DNA of 64,000 nucleotides from Roseovarius sp. (GTDB taxonomy: Bacteria > Pseudomonadota > Alphaproteobacteria > Rhodobacterales > Rhodobacteraceae), in the NCBI GenBank assembly GCA_027493545.1, contig JAOSKR010000001.1, positions 462,001-526,000 of the forward strand. Direction: 5' to 3'. Below the pieces are notes generated by a model, which searched no databases, was not told the DNA's origin, and was given only the letters and a program-made list of their open reading frames with translations. Shown here piece by piece: positions 53,285-62,193 of the stretch. Each line of letters opens with the position of its first letter. Position 1 is the stretch's first letter. Made by a program: the position numbers and the translations under genes.

Positions 53285-54036
53285 TTTCCGGCCTCGTGTC
53301 GGGGCGCGGGGCTCTGGCGGGCGAGCCGTGCGGCGCGGCGACGGTAGAGCATCCGCGCGCCCTCGCGCCAGAGCCGCTCGCCCAGCGGCTTGGCCCCGGT
53401 CTGGATGGTGCTGCCATCGAGACGTTCGGAGATGGTGCGCACGCCAGCGGGCCAGACCGCGCCGAGGCGCAGGCCGGTGAACCAGTGGCTTTGCAGAAAG
53501 GTGTCGACGGGGCGGTCGATACGGGCCGAGCGTTCCAGCAACTGCGCGGCGGCGGTGCGGCTGACGAGCTGGGCGGAGGTCCGCACCTGTGTGACCACCG
53601 GCTGCGTCAGCCGGCAGCCGTCCTCTTGGTCGATGAGGCTTGCCGAGCATTGCTGCGGGCGGGTCTGCAGCTGGATATAGCCCAGTGCCGCGACGTTGCG
53701 CTGGGCCAGCCGCAGCGCCTGCGGAAATGCCGCTGGGTCAAGTGCCACATCGTCTTCGAGTACCAGCGCGTGATCCAGATCGCGGCGCACGATCTCGGCC
53801 CAGATCTGACGGTGGCTGAGGAAACAGCCGACCTCGCCGGGGCGCAGCGCAAAGGGATAGGTGGGCGCGAAAAGCTCCGCGCCCACCTGCGCCGTCAGGT
53901 CATCCATCGACAGCGCGGCGCCGTCGACGGCCGGCCAGATTTCACCGGCCACGCCGCAATCCGTCAGCAGCGCCTGCGCGTTCTCGTGCCGCGCCCGGGC
54001 GCGGGCCAGGTGCAGCACGAAGGCATGTGCCGCCAT
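53281..54036 (-). CDS. Glycosyltransferase family 25 (LPS-type) protein
   Basis: AFVLHLARARARHENAQALL...LRPGEVGCFLSHRQIWAEIVRRDLDHALVLEDDVALDPA. Confidence 0.92.
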   Translation of the reverse strand: MAAHAFVLHLARARARHENAQALLTDCGVAGEIWPAVDGAALSMDDLTAQVGAELFAPTYPFALRPGEVGCFLSHRQIWAEIVRRDLDHALVLEDDVALDPAAFPQALRLAQRNVAALGYIQLQTRPQQCSASLIDQEDGCRLTQPVVTQVRTSAQLVSRTAAAQLLERSARIDRPVDTFLQSHWFTGLRLGAVWPAGVRTISERLDGSTIQTGAKPLGERLWREGARMLYRRRAARLARQSPAPRHEAGK

Positions 54037-54040
54037 CGTC

Positions 54041-55483
54041 TCAGTCGTCCGCGCCCCAGCCCGAGACGGCCTTGACCTCGAGGAAATCCTCGATCCCCCA
54101 CTTGCCGCCCTCGCGGCCGTTGCCGGACTGCTTCATGCCGCCGAAGGGCGAGCCCATCGCGCGCGGCTGGCCGTTCATCTCGACCATGCCGGAACGCAGC
54201 GCCAGCGCGCAGCGCCGGGCGCGATCGCGATCCTGGGTCTGAACGTAGTTGGTCAGCCCGTAGGGGGTGTCGTTGGCGATCGCCAGCGCCTCTTCCTCGG
54301 TGTCGAAGGCCATGATCGACAGGACCGGGCCGAAGATTTCATCGCGCGCGATGGTCATGTCGGGGGTGACATCGGCAAAGACCGTGGGCTTGACATAGAA
54401 GCCCCGGTTGAAACCCTCGGGCCGGCCGGTGCCGCCGGCGACGAGGCGCGCACCCTCGTCGATGCCCTTCTGGATCAGATCCTGGATCTTGCCGAACTGG
54501 GCCGCGTTCACCACCGGGCCGATATGGCGGCCTTCGTCGCGGGGCGAAGCCACGGCCACCCCGGCGGCCACCTCGGCGGCGGTCTCGACCGCCCGGTCGT
54601 AGGCCGAGCGTTCGACCAGCATCCTTGTGGGCGCGTTGCACGACTGGCCGGAGTTGTTCATGCAGTGCAGCACGCCGCGCTTGACCGCCTTGTCGTCGGC
54701 GTCGGCAAAGATCAGGTTGGCGCCCTTGCCGCCCAGCTCGAGGCTGACGCGCTTGAGCGTGTCGGCCGCCGATTTGGAGATGAGCTTGCCGGCCCGGGTC
54801 GAGCCTGTGAACGAGATCATGTCGACGTCCGCATGCGCCGAGAGCTGGCTGCCGACGCCGGCGCCATCGCCGTTGACCAGGTTGAAGACCCCGGGCGGCA
54901 GGCCGGCGGCATCGACGATCTCGGCGAAAAGCAGCGCCGAGAGGGGCGATTCCTCGGACGGTTTGAGCACCATGGTGCAGCCCGCGATCAGCCCGGCGAC
55001 GACCTTGAGCGTGACCTGGTTCATGGGCCAGTTCCAGGGCGTGATCATGCCGACGACGCCCACCGCCTCGTGAATGATGCGGTCATTGGGCGCGTGATCG
55101 CCCAGGGGCTCGATGAAGGCAAAGGATTTCGCCGCCGCGATCAGCCCCTTGGTGTTGCCGATCCCCGAGGGCGCCTGCTGCTGGCGCGACATCTCGATCG
55201 GGGCGCCCATCTCGAGGCTGATCGCCTGGGCCATGTCCTCGGTGCGGGACTTGTAGACCTCGCACAGCTTTTCAACGAGCGCGATGCGCGCCTCGGGCGG
55301 GGTCGCCATCCAGCCCGGCAGGGCAGCGCGGGCGGCGGCGACGGCGGCGTCGGTGTCGGCCTGCCCGCCCAGGCTGATGGCGGCGAAGGCGTCCTCGGTC
55401 GCGGGGTCGATCACCTTGTGGTCGCGCCCGTCCCGGGGGTCGACCCAGGCGCCGTTGATGTAGAACTGGCGTTTTTCGATCAT
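54041..55483 (-). CDS. Aldehyde dehydrogenase family protein
   Basis: FYINGAWVDPRDGRDHKVIDPATEDAFAAISL...GMITPWNWPMNQ...FTGSTRAGKLI...LELGGKGANLIFADAD...NNSGQSCNAPTRMLV. Confidence 0.95.
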   Translation of the reverse strand: MIEKRQFYINGAWVDPRDGRDHKVIDPATEDAFAAISLGGQADTDAAVAAARAALPGWMATPPEARIALVEKLCEVYKSRTEDMAQAISLEMGAPIEMSRQQQAPSGIGNTKGLIAAAKSFAFIEPLGDHAPNDRIIHEAVGVVGMITPWNWPMNQVTLKVVAGLIAGCTMVLKPSEESPLSALLFAEIVDAAGLPPGVFNLVNGDGAGVGSQLSAHADVDMISFTGSTRAGKLISKSAADTLKRVSLELGGKGANLIFADADDKAVKRGVLHCMNNSGQSCNAPTRMLVERSAYDRAVETAAEVAAGVAVASPRDEGRHIGPVVNAAQFGKIQDLIQKGIDEGARLVAGGTGRPEGFNRGFYVKPTVFADVTPDMTIARDEIFGPVLSIMAFDTEEEALAIANDTPYGLTNYVQTQDRDRARRCALALRSGMVEMNGQPRAMGSPFGGMKQSGNGREGGKWGIEDFLEVKAVSGWGADD

Positions 55484-55685
55484 GGTTTGCTCCGTCTGGT
55501 CTGGATTGGGCAGGTGTATCTGGATTGCACAGGCGTTGCACGGGCCCGGTTTGGCGCCCGTCCGCGGCCGGATTCGCGCCACATTGTCACTCGGGCGATA
55601 CGGCTGCAAGCACGAGGGGTTTAAATCGCCAGTCCGGGATGTATGTTCCGGGCGGGTACGCATCAACCGAAAAAGGAGGACCGCC

Positions 55686-56339
55686 ATGGGTCTGCGCATC
55701 AACGATATCATCCCCGACCTCACCGTCGCGACCGATAAGGGCAGCCTTTCGCTGCACGATTGGGTCGGCGACAGCTGGGCGATCCTGTTTTCGCACCCCA
55801 AGGATTTCACCCCCGTCTGCACCACCGAGTTCGGCGCCGTGGCGCGGCTTGCCCCGGAATGGGAAAAGCGCGGCTGCAAGGTGATGGGCATCAGCGTCGA
55901 CGGAGTCGAGGATCACCGCAAGTGGAAGGGCGACATCGAAACGGCGAGCGGTGCCGCAGCCGGGTTTCCGATCATCGCCGACGAGGATCTGGCGGTGTCC
56001 AAGGCCTTTGACATGCTGCCCGCCGAGGCGGTTTTGCCCGACGGGCGCACGCCCGCCGACAGCGCCACGGTGCGCAGCGTCTTCATCATCGGACCGGACA
56101 AGAAGGTCAAGCTGATGATGACCTACCCGATGTCGGTCGGCCGCAACTTCGCCGAGGTGGTGCGCGCGCTCGACGCGCTGCAGACGACCGAGCGCAAGGG
56201 GGTCGCTACGCCGGCCGACTGGAACGTGGGCGAGGACGTGATCATCCCGACCTCGGTCAGCGATGCCGACGCCAAGGCGAAGTTCGGCGAGTTCGAGACC
56301 GTTCTGCCCTATCTGAGAATGGCCGCGCTGCCGAACTGA
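55686..56339 (+). CDS. 1-Cys peroxiredoxin (Prx6 type)
   Basis: MGLRINDIIPDLTVATDKGSLSLHDWVGDSWAILFSHPKDFTPVCTTEFGAVARL. Confidence 0.95.
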   Translation: MGLRINDIIPDLTVATDKGSLSLHDWVGDSWAILFSHPKDFTPVCTTEFGAVARLAPEWEKRGCKVMGISVDGVEDHRKWKGDIETASGAAAGFPIIADEDLAVSKAFDMLPAEAVLPDGRTPADSATVRSVFIIGPDKKVKLMMTYPMSVGRNFAEVVRALDALQTTERKGVATPADWNVGEDVIIPTSVSDADAKAKFGEFETVLPYLRMAALPN

Positions 56340-56428
56340 GGCAACGGTCCGTCCCCGGACCTTGTGGTGCGCGGCGGCAATGATGTTGCGGCTGATGAAA
56401 ACTGGCCGGAGGCTGAAAGGTATGCTGA

Positions 56429-56465
56429 GGTCAGCGCCCGCCTGTGGGACGAGCGGGCGCTGACC
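56429..56465. other. Strong hairpin: perfect 13-bp inverted repeat in a convergent intergenic region
   Basis: ggtcagcgcccgc-ctgtgggacga-gcgggcgctgacc. Confidence 0.8.
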
Positions 56466-56524
56466 GGCGGTGCCCGCCGGGCATGAGCACCGGTGTTTGC
56501 AACCCGTAAGAAGCAAGCAGGGCG

Positions 56525-57286
56525 TCAGAGCCCGACCAGCCCCCGGCGCACGAGGTTGAGGCCCGCGAGCAACAGCACCGCCAGGGTCAGGCGGCGAAAG
56601 GTGGCCTGGTCGATCCGGTCCTGGATACGGAACCCCAGCCACATTCCCAGCAGGGACGGCACCGCCAGCGCCGCCGAGACCGGCAGCGTCTGGGCGTTGA
56701 GCACACCCGAGCCCAGATGCGCCCCGACCAGCACCAGCGCGCCGCTGCCATAGACCACGCCCTGCACCCGGACATGTTCGGTCTTTTCGATGTCGAGCGC
56801 GGTCAGCAGCGCCACCGTGGGCGGCCCCCAGATACCCGAGATGCCGCCGAAAAACCCCGCCACCGCGCCCATGCCCCATTCGATCCGCGGCCCCGGGGGA
56901 TGGGGCAGGCGCAGCGGCCGGCCCATCAGCATCGACGCGGCGTAGATTGTCATCGGCACGCCGATGATCAGCAGCATCGCCCCTCCGGGCAGGAACCGCA
57001 CCAGCTGGGCCGCGAGCAGCATCACCACGAAGGTGGCCAGCAGAAAACGGCGGAACCGCCTGAGCGAGGCAAAGGCCGCCCCCGCACCCTGGCGCAGCGC
57101 CTGCCACAGGTTGCCGATGAGCGTCGGCAGGATCAGCCATGCCAGCGCCACCTCGGGCGGCACCACCGAGCCCAGCCCCGAGATCAGCACCATCGGCAGG
57201 GCGAAGCCCACCACCCCCTTGACGAGGCCGGCAAAGACCGCCAACGCACAGGCGAATGCGGCCAGTCCGAGCGAGAGCGCGTCCAT
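56525..57286 (-). CDS. TauE/SafE (TSUP) family membrane transporter
   Basis: LVKGVVGFALPMVLISGLGSVVPPEVALAWLILPTLIGNLWQAL...GGISGIWGPPTVALL. Confidence 0.9.
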   Translation of the reverse strand: MDALSLGLAAFACALAVFAGLVKGVVGFALPMVLISGLGSVVPPEVALAWLILPTLIGNLWQALRQGAGAAFASLRRFRRFLLATFVVMLLAAQLVRFLPGGAMLLIIGVPMTIYAASMLMGRPLRLPHPPGPRIEWGMGAVAGFFGGISGIWGPPTVALLTALDIEKTEHVRVQGVVYGSGALVLVGAHLGSGVLNAQTLPVSAALAVPSLLGMWLGFRIQDRIDQATFRRLTLAVLLLAGLNLVRRGLVGL

Positions 57287-57489
57287 GAACCTCCCATAGC
57301 ATTTTGCGCGGCGTGGGCACGGGCTAAATTCAGGGCCGGCGGTCGCGGCACGGCTGCGGCATGAGCGCGCAAGAATAGAACGCGGGCGGCTGCATTTCGG
57401 TATAATAGTTGTGCTGCACCTGCGAAATGGCTAGGACGGGGCGATCTCGAAAGGGAAACGATCACATGGCTCACGACGGACGGACCCCG

Positions 57490-59156
57490 ATGACAGACGC
57501 GCCCAGGATTTCCGATGATCTTCTCGCCCTCACCGGCGCCGCGCTGGCACCGGCCGAGGTGCTGCTGCAGGCGGCCACCGATCGCGTGCGCGAGACGGTC
57601 ACAACGGACGGCCGGGTGTCGGCCAAGGCGATCGAGGCGCACCAGGGGTGCCACCCATGGGCTGGCCTGGTTTGCCACCTATGTCGAGGCGCTGCGCCAG
57701 ATGCAGGGCTGGGCGGAACGCCTGACCGAACAGGGCGGGCTTGGCGAGGTCGAGGAACTGATCCTGCAGATCGCGTTCGGCGAATACCTCAACCAGATCG
57801 CCGGCGGCATTCCGATGAACCAGGGCGAGATGGCCCGGCCGCAGGACATGGGGCTGGGCTGGGACGATATCGCCCGGCTGGACACGGATGCGGTGCGCGA
57901 ACTGCGCGCGCGCGGCAACAGCCAGGCGGCCCGCGTCCGGCTGGTCCAGCTGATGCAGGAGCGCAACGCCGACGTCACTGTCGGCGCCACCGGCCTCGAC
58001 GACGAACTGGAGATGATCCGCGAGCAGTTCCGCCGCTTCGCGGTGGAAAAGGTCGAACCCCACGCCCATGAATGGCACCTGCGTGACGAGCTCATTCCGA
58101 TGGAGATCATCACGGAACTGGCCGAAATGGGGGTCTTCGGCCTGACGATCCCCGAGGAGCATGGCGGGCTGGGGCTCTCCAAGGCGTCGATGGTGGTGGT
58201 CTCGGAGGAGCTGTCGCGCGGCTATATCGGGGTGGGCTCGCTCGGCACCCGCAGCGAGATCGCCGCCGAGCTGATCCTCTGCGGCGGCACCAGTGAGCAG
58301 AAACGCCACTGGCTGCCGAAGATCGCCAGCGCCGAAATCCTGCCCACCGCCGTCTTTACCGAGCCCAACACCGGCTCGGACCTGGGCGCGCTGCGCACCC
58401 GCGCGGTGCGGGGCACAGACGGGGATTACCTCGTCACCGGCAACAAGACCTGGATCACCCACGCCGCGCGCGCCCATGTGATGACGCTGCTGGCGCGCAC
58501 CGATCCCGGCAGCACCGATCACCGTGGCCTGTCGATGTTCCTGGCCGAAAAGGAGCCCGGAAGCGACGAGAACCCCTTTCCCAGCGCGGGCATGACCGGC
58601 GGCGAGATCGAGGTGCTGGGCTATCGCGGGATGAAGGAATACGAACTCGCCTTCGACGGTTTTCGCGTCAAGGGCGAGAACCTCCTCGGCGGCGAGGAGG
58701 GGCGCGGCTTCAAGCAGCTGATGGAGACGTTCGAGAGCGCCCGCATCCAGACCGCCGCGCGCGCCATCGGCGTGGCGCAGTCGGCGCTCGACATCGCCAT
58801 GCGCTATGCCCAGGAACGCAAGCAGTTCGGCCGCGCGCTGATCGCGTTTCCGCGGGTCTCGGCCAAGCTGGCGATGATGGCGGTCGAGATCATGGTGGCC
58901 CGGCAGCTGACCTATTTCAGCGCACTGGGAAAAGGATCACGGCCGCCGCTGCGACCTCGAGGCCGGGATGGCCAAGCTTTTGGGCGCGCGGGTGGCGTGG
59001 GCCGCGGCCGACAACGGGCTGCAGATCCACGGCGGCAATGGCTTCGCGATGGAGTATCCGATCAGCCGTGTGCTGTGCGACGCGCGCATCCTCAACATCT
59101 TCGAGGGCGCCGCCGAAATCCAGGCGCAGGTGATCGCCCGCCGGCTGCTGGGCTGA
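57490..59156 (+). pseudogene. mcd: Acyl-CoA dehydrogenase, (2S)-methylsuccinyl-CoA dehydrogenase-like with long N-terminal extension; two +1 indels (57645-57648, 58930-58933)
   Basis: MTDAPRISDDLLALTGAALAPAEVLLQAATDRVRETV... / THGLAWFATYVEALRQMQGWAERL... EPNTGSDLGALRT ... / AKLLGARVAWAAADNGLQIHGGNGFAMEYPISRVLCDARILNIFEGAAEIQAQVIARRLLG. Confidence 0.82.
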
Positions 59157-59163
59157 GGCGCGC

Positions 59164-59796
59164 TCAGGGCGCGAGCAGCCGCCGGTAAAGGGTGTCGAGA
59201 AAGGCGTGCGCGCCGTCGTAGTCGTCGCCACCCTCGGTCAGCACCTGCACCTGGGCGTCGAAGTCGGCATAATGCTGGGTGGTAGCCCAGATCGAGAATA
59301 TCAGGTGGAGCGGATCGACCCGCGCGAGCCGCCCTTCGGCGATCCAGCCCGCGATCAGCGCGGCGGTGTCATCGACCAGCGGCTTGAGCCCGGTTTCCAG
59401 ATGCGGCCCCATGCGCGGCGCACCCTGCAGGATCTCGTTGGCGAAGAGCCGGCTTTCGCGGGGCAGGGCGCGGCTCATCTCGATCTTGCGGTGAACGTAG
59501 CGCAAGATTTCGTCGAGCGGCTCGCCGCCCGGGTCGATCGCGCGCATCGGCGCCAGCCAGGCGTCCATGAGGTCGTTGAGCAGGGTGACGTGGATTTCTT
59601 CCTTGCCGGCGAAATAATAGAGAATGTTCGGCTTCGACAGCCCCGCGCCATCGGCGATCTGGTCGAGCGTGGTGCCGCGATAGCCGTGCTGCGAGAACAC
59701 CTCGAGCGCGGCTTCGAGGATGCGCTTGCGGTTGCGCCGCTGGATCCGGCTCGGCCGCGACGGGGCCGCGGAGACGGGGTCGGGCGATGCCGGCAT
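59164..59796 (-). CDS. rutR: TetR-family regulator, RutR-like
   Basis: RNRKRILEAALEVFSQHGYRGTTLDQIADGAGLSKPNILYYFAGKEEIHVTLLNDLMDAWLAPMRAIDPGGEP; divergent from a pyrimidine-catabolic-type hydrolase. Confidence 0.82.
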   Translation of the reverse strand: MPASPDPVSAAPSRPSRIQRRNRKRILEAALEVFSQHGYRGTTLDQIADGAGLSKPNILYYFAGKEEIHVTLLNDLMDAWLAPMRAIDPGGEPLDEILRYVHRKIEMSRALPRESRLFANEILQGAPRMGPHLETGLKPLVDDTAALIAGWIAEGRLARVDPLHLIFSIWATTQHYADFDAQVQVLTEGGDDYDGAHAFLDTLYRRLLAP

Positions 59797-59867
59797 CGCT
59801 GATCCTTTCTCTCGTTTGCGCGCCTATCCGCGCCCTTGACAGAGGCGATTCGCTCCGCAATCGTATC

Positions 59868-59883
59868 TTTACCAATTGGTAAA
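59868..59883. promoter_or_regulatory. Candidate RutR operator, perfect 16-bp palindrome
   Basis: tttaccaattggtaaa in the divergent TetR/amidohydrolase intergenic region. Confidence 0.65.
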
Positions 59884-59968
59884 AAGCCAGAACAATGACG
59901 GCAGGACCGAAGGGCCGGGCGCTGGGCGCCGGCGGCGGGCGTGGCGGCAAGCAAGGGAGGGGCGCGCG

Positions 59969-61219
59969 ATGGCGGCACCGGGCGAGAATCTGAAGGTGAA
60001 CGGCGAACGGCTGTGGGACAGCCTGATGGAGATGGCGAAGATCGGCCCCGGCGTCGCCGGCGGCAACAACCGCCAGACCCTGACCGATGCCGACGGCGAG
60101 GGCCGGGCGCTCTTTCAGACATGGTGCGAGGCGGCGGGGCTGTCGATGGGCGTCGACGAGATGGGCACCATGTTCGCCCGCCGCGAGGGCACCGACCCGC
60201 AGGCGCTGCCGGTCTGTGTCGGCTCACACCTCGACACCCAGCCGACAGGTGGCAAGTATGACGGCGTGCTGGGGGTTCTGGCGGGGCTGGAAATCATCCG
60301 GACGCTCAACGATCTCGACATCAAGACCCGTCACCCGATCGTGGTGACCAACTGGACCAACGAGGAAGGCACGCGCTTTGCCCCGGCGATGCTGGCCTCC
60401 GGTGTCTTCGCCGGGGTGCTCGACCGGGACTGGGCCTACGGGCGGGTGGATGCCGAGGGCAAGCGCTTCGGCGACGAACTCGAGCGGATCGGCTGGAAGG
60501 GCGACGAACAGGTCGGCGCGCGCAAGATGCACGCCTTTTTCGAGTTGCATATCGAACAGGGCCCGATCCTCGAGGCCGAAGGCAAGGATATCGGCGTCGT
60601 CACCCACGGCCAGGGGCTGCGCTGGATCGAATGCACGGTGACCGGCAAGGGCCAGCACACCGGCTCGACGCCGATGTACATGCGCCGCAACGCCGGCCGC
60701 GCGCTGGCGCGGGTGACGGAACTCGTCCACGAGATCGCGCTGCAGCACCAGCCCAACGCGGTGGGCGCGATCGGCCATATCGACGTCTATCCCAACAGCC
60801 GCAACATCATCCCCGAAAAGGTGGTGTTCACGGTCGATTTCCGCTCGCACGTCCTCGAGACGCTCGAGGCGATGGTCGAGGAACTCAATGACACCGCGCC
60901 GGGGCTCTGCGCCGACGTGGGCGTCAAGTTCTCCTCCGAGGTGGTGGGCTTCTTCGATCCGCCGGCTTTTGACGAGACGCTGGTGGGCCGCGTGCGCGAC
61001 GCCGCCGAGCGGCTGGGCTACAGCCACATGGACATCGTGTCGGGCGCCGGGCACGACGCCTGCTGGGTCAACCGGGTCTATCCCACCACGATGGTGATGT
61101 GCCCCTGCAAGGACGGGCTGAGCCACAACGAGGCCGAGGAGATCACACCCGACTGGGCCACCGCCGGCGCCGACGTGCTGATGCACGCGGTGGTGGAGAC
61201 AGCGGAGATTGTGGAGTGA
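59969..61219 (+). CDS. Zn-dependent hydrolase, M20 family (beta-ureidopropionase / N-carbamoyl-amino-acid amidohydrolase)
   Basis: LKVNGERLWDSLMEMAKIGPGVAGGNNRQTLTDADGEGR...VCVGSHLDTQPTGGKYDGVLGVLAGLEIIRTL...NWTNEEGTRF. Confidence 0.93.
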   Translation: MAAPGENLKVNGERLWDSLMEMAKIGPGVAGGNNRQTLTDADGEGRALFQTWCEAAGLSMGVDEMGTMFARREGTDPQALPVCVGSHLDTQPTGGKYDGVLGVLAGLEIIRTLNDLDIKTRHPIVVTNWTNEEGTRFAPAMLASGVFAGVLDRDWAYGRVDAEGKRFGDELERIGWKGDEQVGARKMHAFFELHIEQGPILEAEGKDIGVVTHGQGLRWIECTVTGKGQHTGSTPMYMRRNAGRALARVTELVHEIALQHQPNAVGAIGHIDVYPNSRNIIPEKVVFTVDFRSHVLETLEAMVEELNDTAPGLCADVGVKFSSEVVGFFDPPAFDETLVGRVRDAAERLGYSHMDIVSGAGHDACWVNRVYPTTMVMCPCKDGLSHNEAEEITPDWATAGADVLMHAVVETAEIVE

Positions 61220-61236
61220 GGTTGCCCCACGCAATA

Positions 61237-61306
61237 CCCGTCCCGGGCTTGACCCGGGACCTGTTGGCCGGCCAGCGCAGAGGCCCCGGGTCAGGCCCGG
61301 GGCGGG
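61237..61306. repeat. REP-like inverted doublet
   Basis: cccgtcccgggcttgacccgggacc - 20 nt - ggccccgggtcaggcccggggcggg. Confidence 0.85.
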
Positions 61307-61345
61307 ATTTACCTTTTGGAAACCATGCACCTTCACGATCGGGAC

Positions 61346-61630
61346 ATGGTGCATTTCGTCTACATCATGGCATCGCGCCCCGGCGGTGCGCTCTACACAG
61401 GGCGGACCGCCAACCTGCGCAGGCGCATCGAGGCGCATCGCGCGGGTATGTCGGCGCATACCGCGAAATACCGGATCAAGACGCTGGTCTGGTTCGAACG
61501 GCACGACGATTTCGAAACTTCGCTGCGCAGGGAGCGATCCATCAAGCGCTGGCGGCGGGACTGGAAGATCGCGCTGATCACAGATGCCAACCCCGGCTGG
61601 CAGGACATGACCGCGCACATCCCGGATTGA
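61346..61630 (+). CDS. GIY-YIG nuclease-domain protein (UPF0213-like); start could be 61316
   Basis: MVHFVYIMASRPGGALYTGRTANLRRRIEAHRAGMSAHTAKYRIKTLVWFERHDDFETSLRRERSIKRWRRDWK. Confidence 0.92.
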   Translation: MVHFVYIMASRPGGALYTGRTANLRRRIEAHRAGMSAHTAKYRIKTLVWFERHDDFETSLRRERSIKRWRRDWKIALITDANPGWQDMTAHIPD

Positions 61631-61638
61631 GAGCACAG

Positions 61639-61770
61639 CCCGTCCCGGGCTTGACCCGGGGTCTTGTCGACGCCCGACGCCAGCCCGTCCCGGGCTTGAC
61701 CCGGGACCTCGCGCATTCAGGCGATTGCCCTGCGGTAGTGAAAGAGGTCCCGGCTCAGGGCCGGGACGGG
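61639..61770. repeat. Cluster of three further REP-like units (61639-61663, 61684-61708 direct; 61746-61770 inverted)
   Basis: cccgtcccgggcttgacccgggg, cccgtcccgggcttgacccgggacc, ggtcccggctcagggccgggacggg. Confidence 0.85.
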
Positions 61771-61866
61771 CAAAGCATAGTCGATGTGCTGGTGCATGCG
61801 GCGGTCGAAACGGTGGAGGTGGTGGGGTGAAGCTAAAGCGTTCTACTCTTAGCGAGCGCGCTTGTT

Positions 61867-62166
61867 GTGGTCTCATGTGATAAACAAGAGGCAAGTGTCT
61901 CATTTACTGAGGCAGAGAAAAAAGCTGCTTTAGGGCGATATCTAAATTGTCTTAAGTCCGCCGCCAAGAGACTGGATGATGGGCTGTCAGATGCATCGAC
62001 TATCGGAACAGTCGTAGCAGCAGCTTGCAGGGATGAGGGGAGAAAGTCAGCATTAATAGCATCCTCCGATCTCTCACCGCGTGCACGCACCTCTTTCATG
62101 AGAATGGTTCGAGAAGGTGAAAACGAAATCGCAATCGATGCTGTCTTAGCCGCCCGCTCCAATTAG
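61867..62166 (+). CDS. Small hypothetical protein, possible lipoprotein with disrupted N-terminus
   Basis: In-frame upstream residues ...SVLLLASALVVVSC-DKQEASVSFTEAEKKAALGRYLNCLKSAAKRLDDGL...; visibly lower GC than flanks. Confidence 0.5.
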   Translation: MVSCDKQEASVSFTEAEKKAALGRYLNCLKSAAKRLDDGLSDASTIGTVVAAACRDEGRKSALIASSDLSPRARTSFMRMVREGENEIAIDAVLAARSN

Positions 62167-62193
62167 ATAACACCTATCGGAAGGATGCACCCA

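Noticed and set aside
61237-61770. CRISPR array
   Set aside because: Repeats are palindromic GC-rich REP-like units with irregular spacing and mixed orientation, without regular spacers or cas genes
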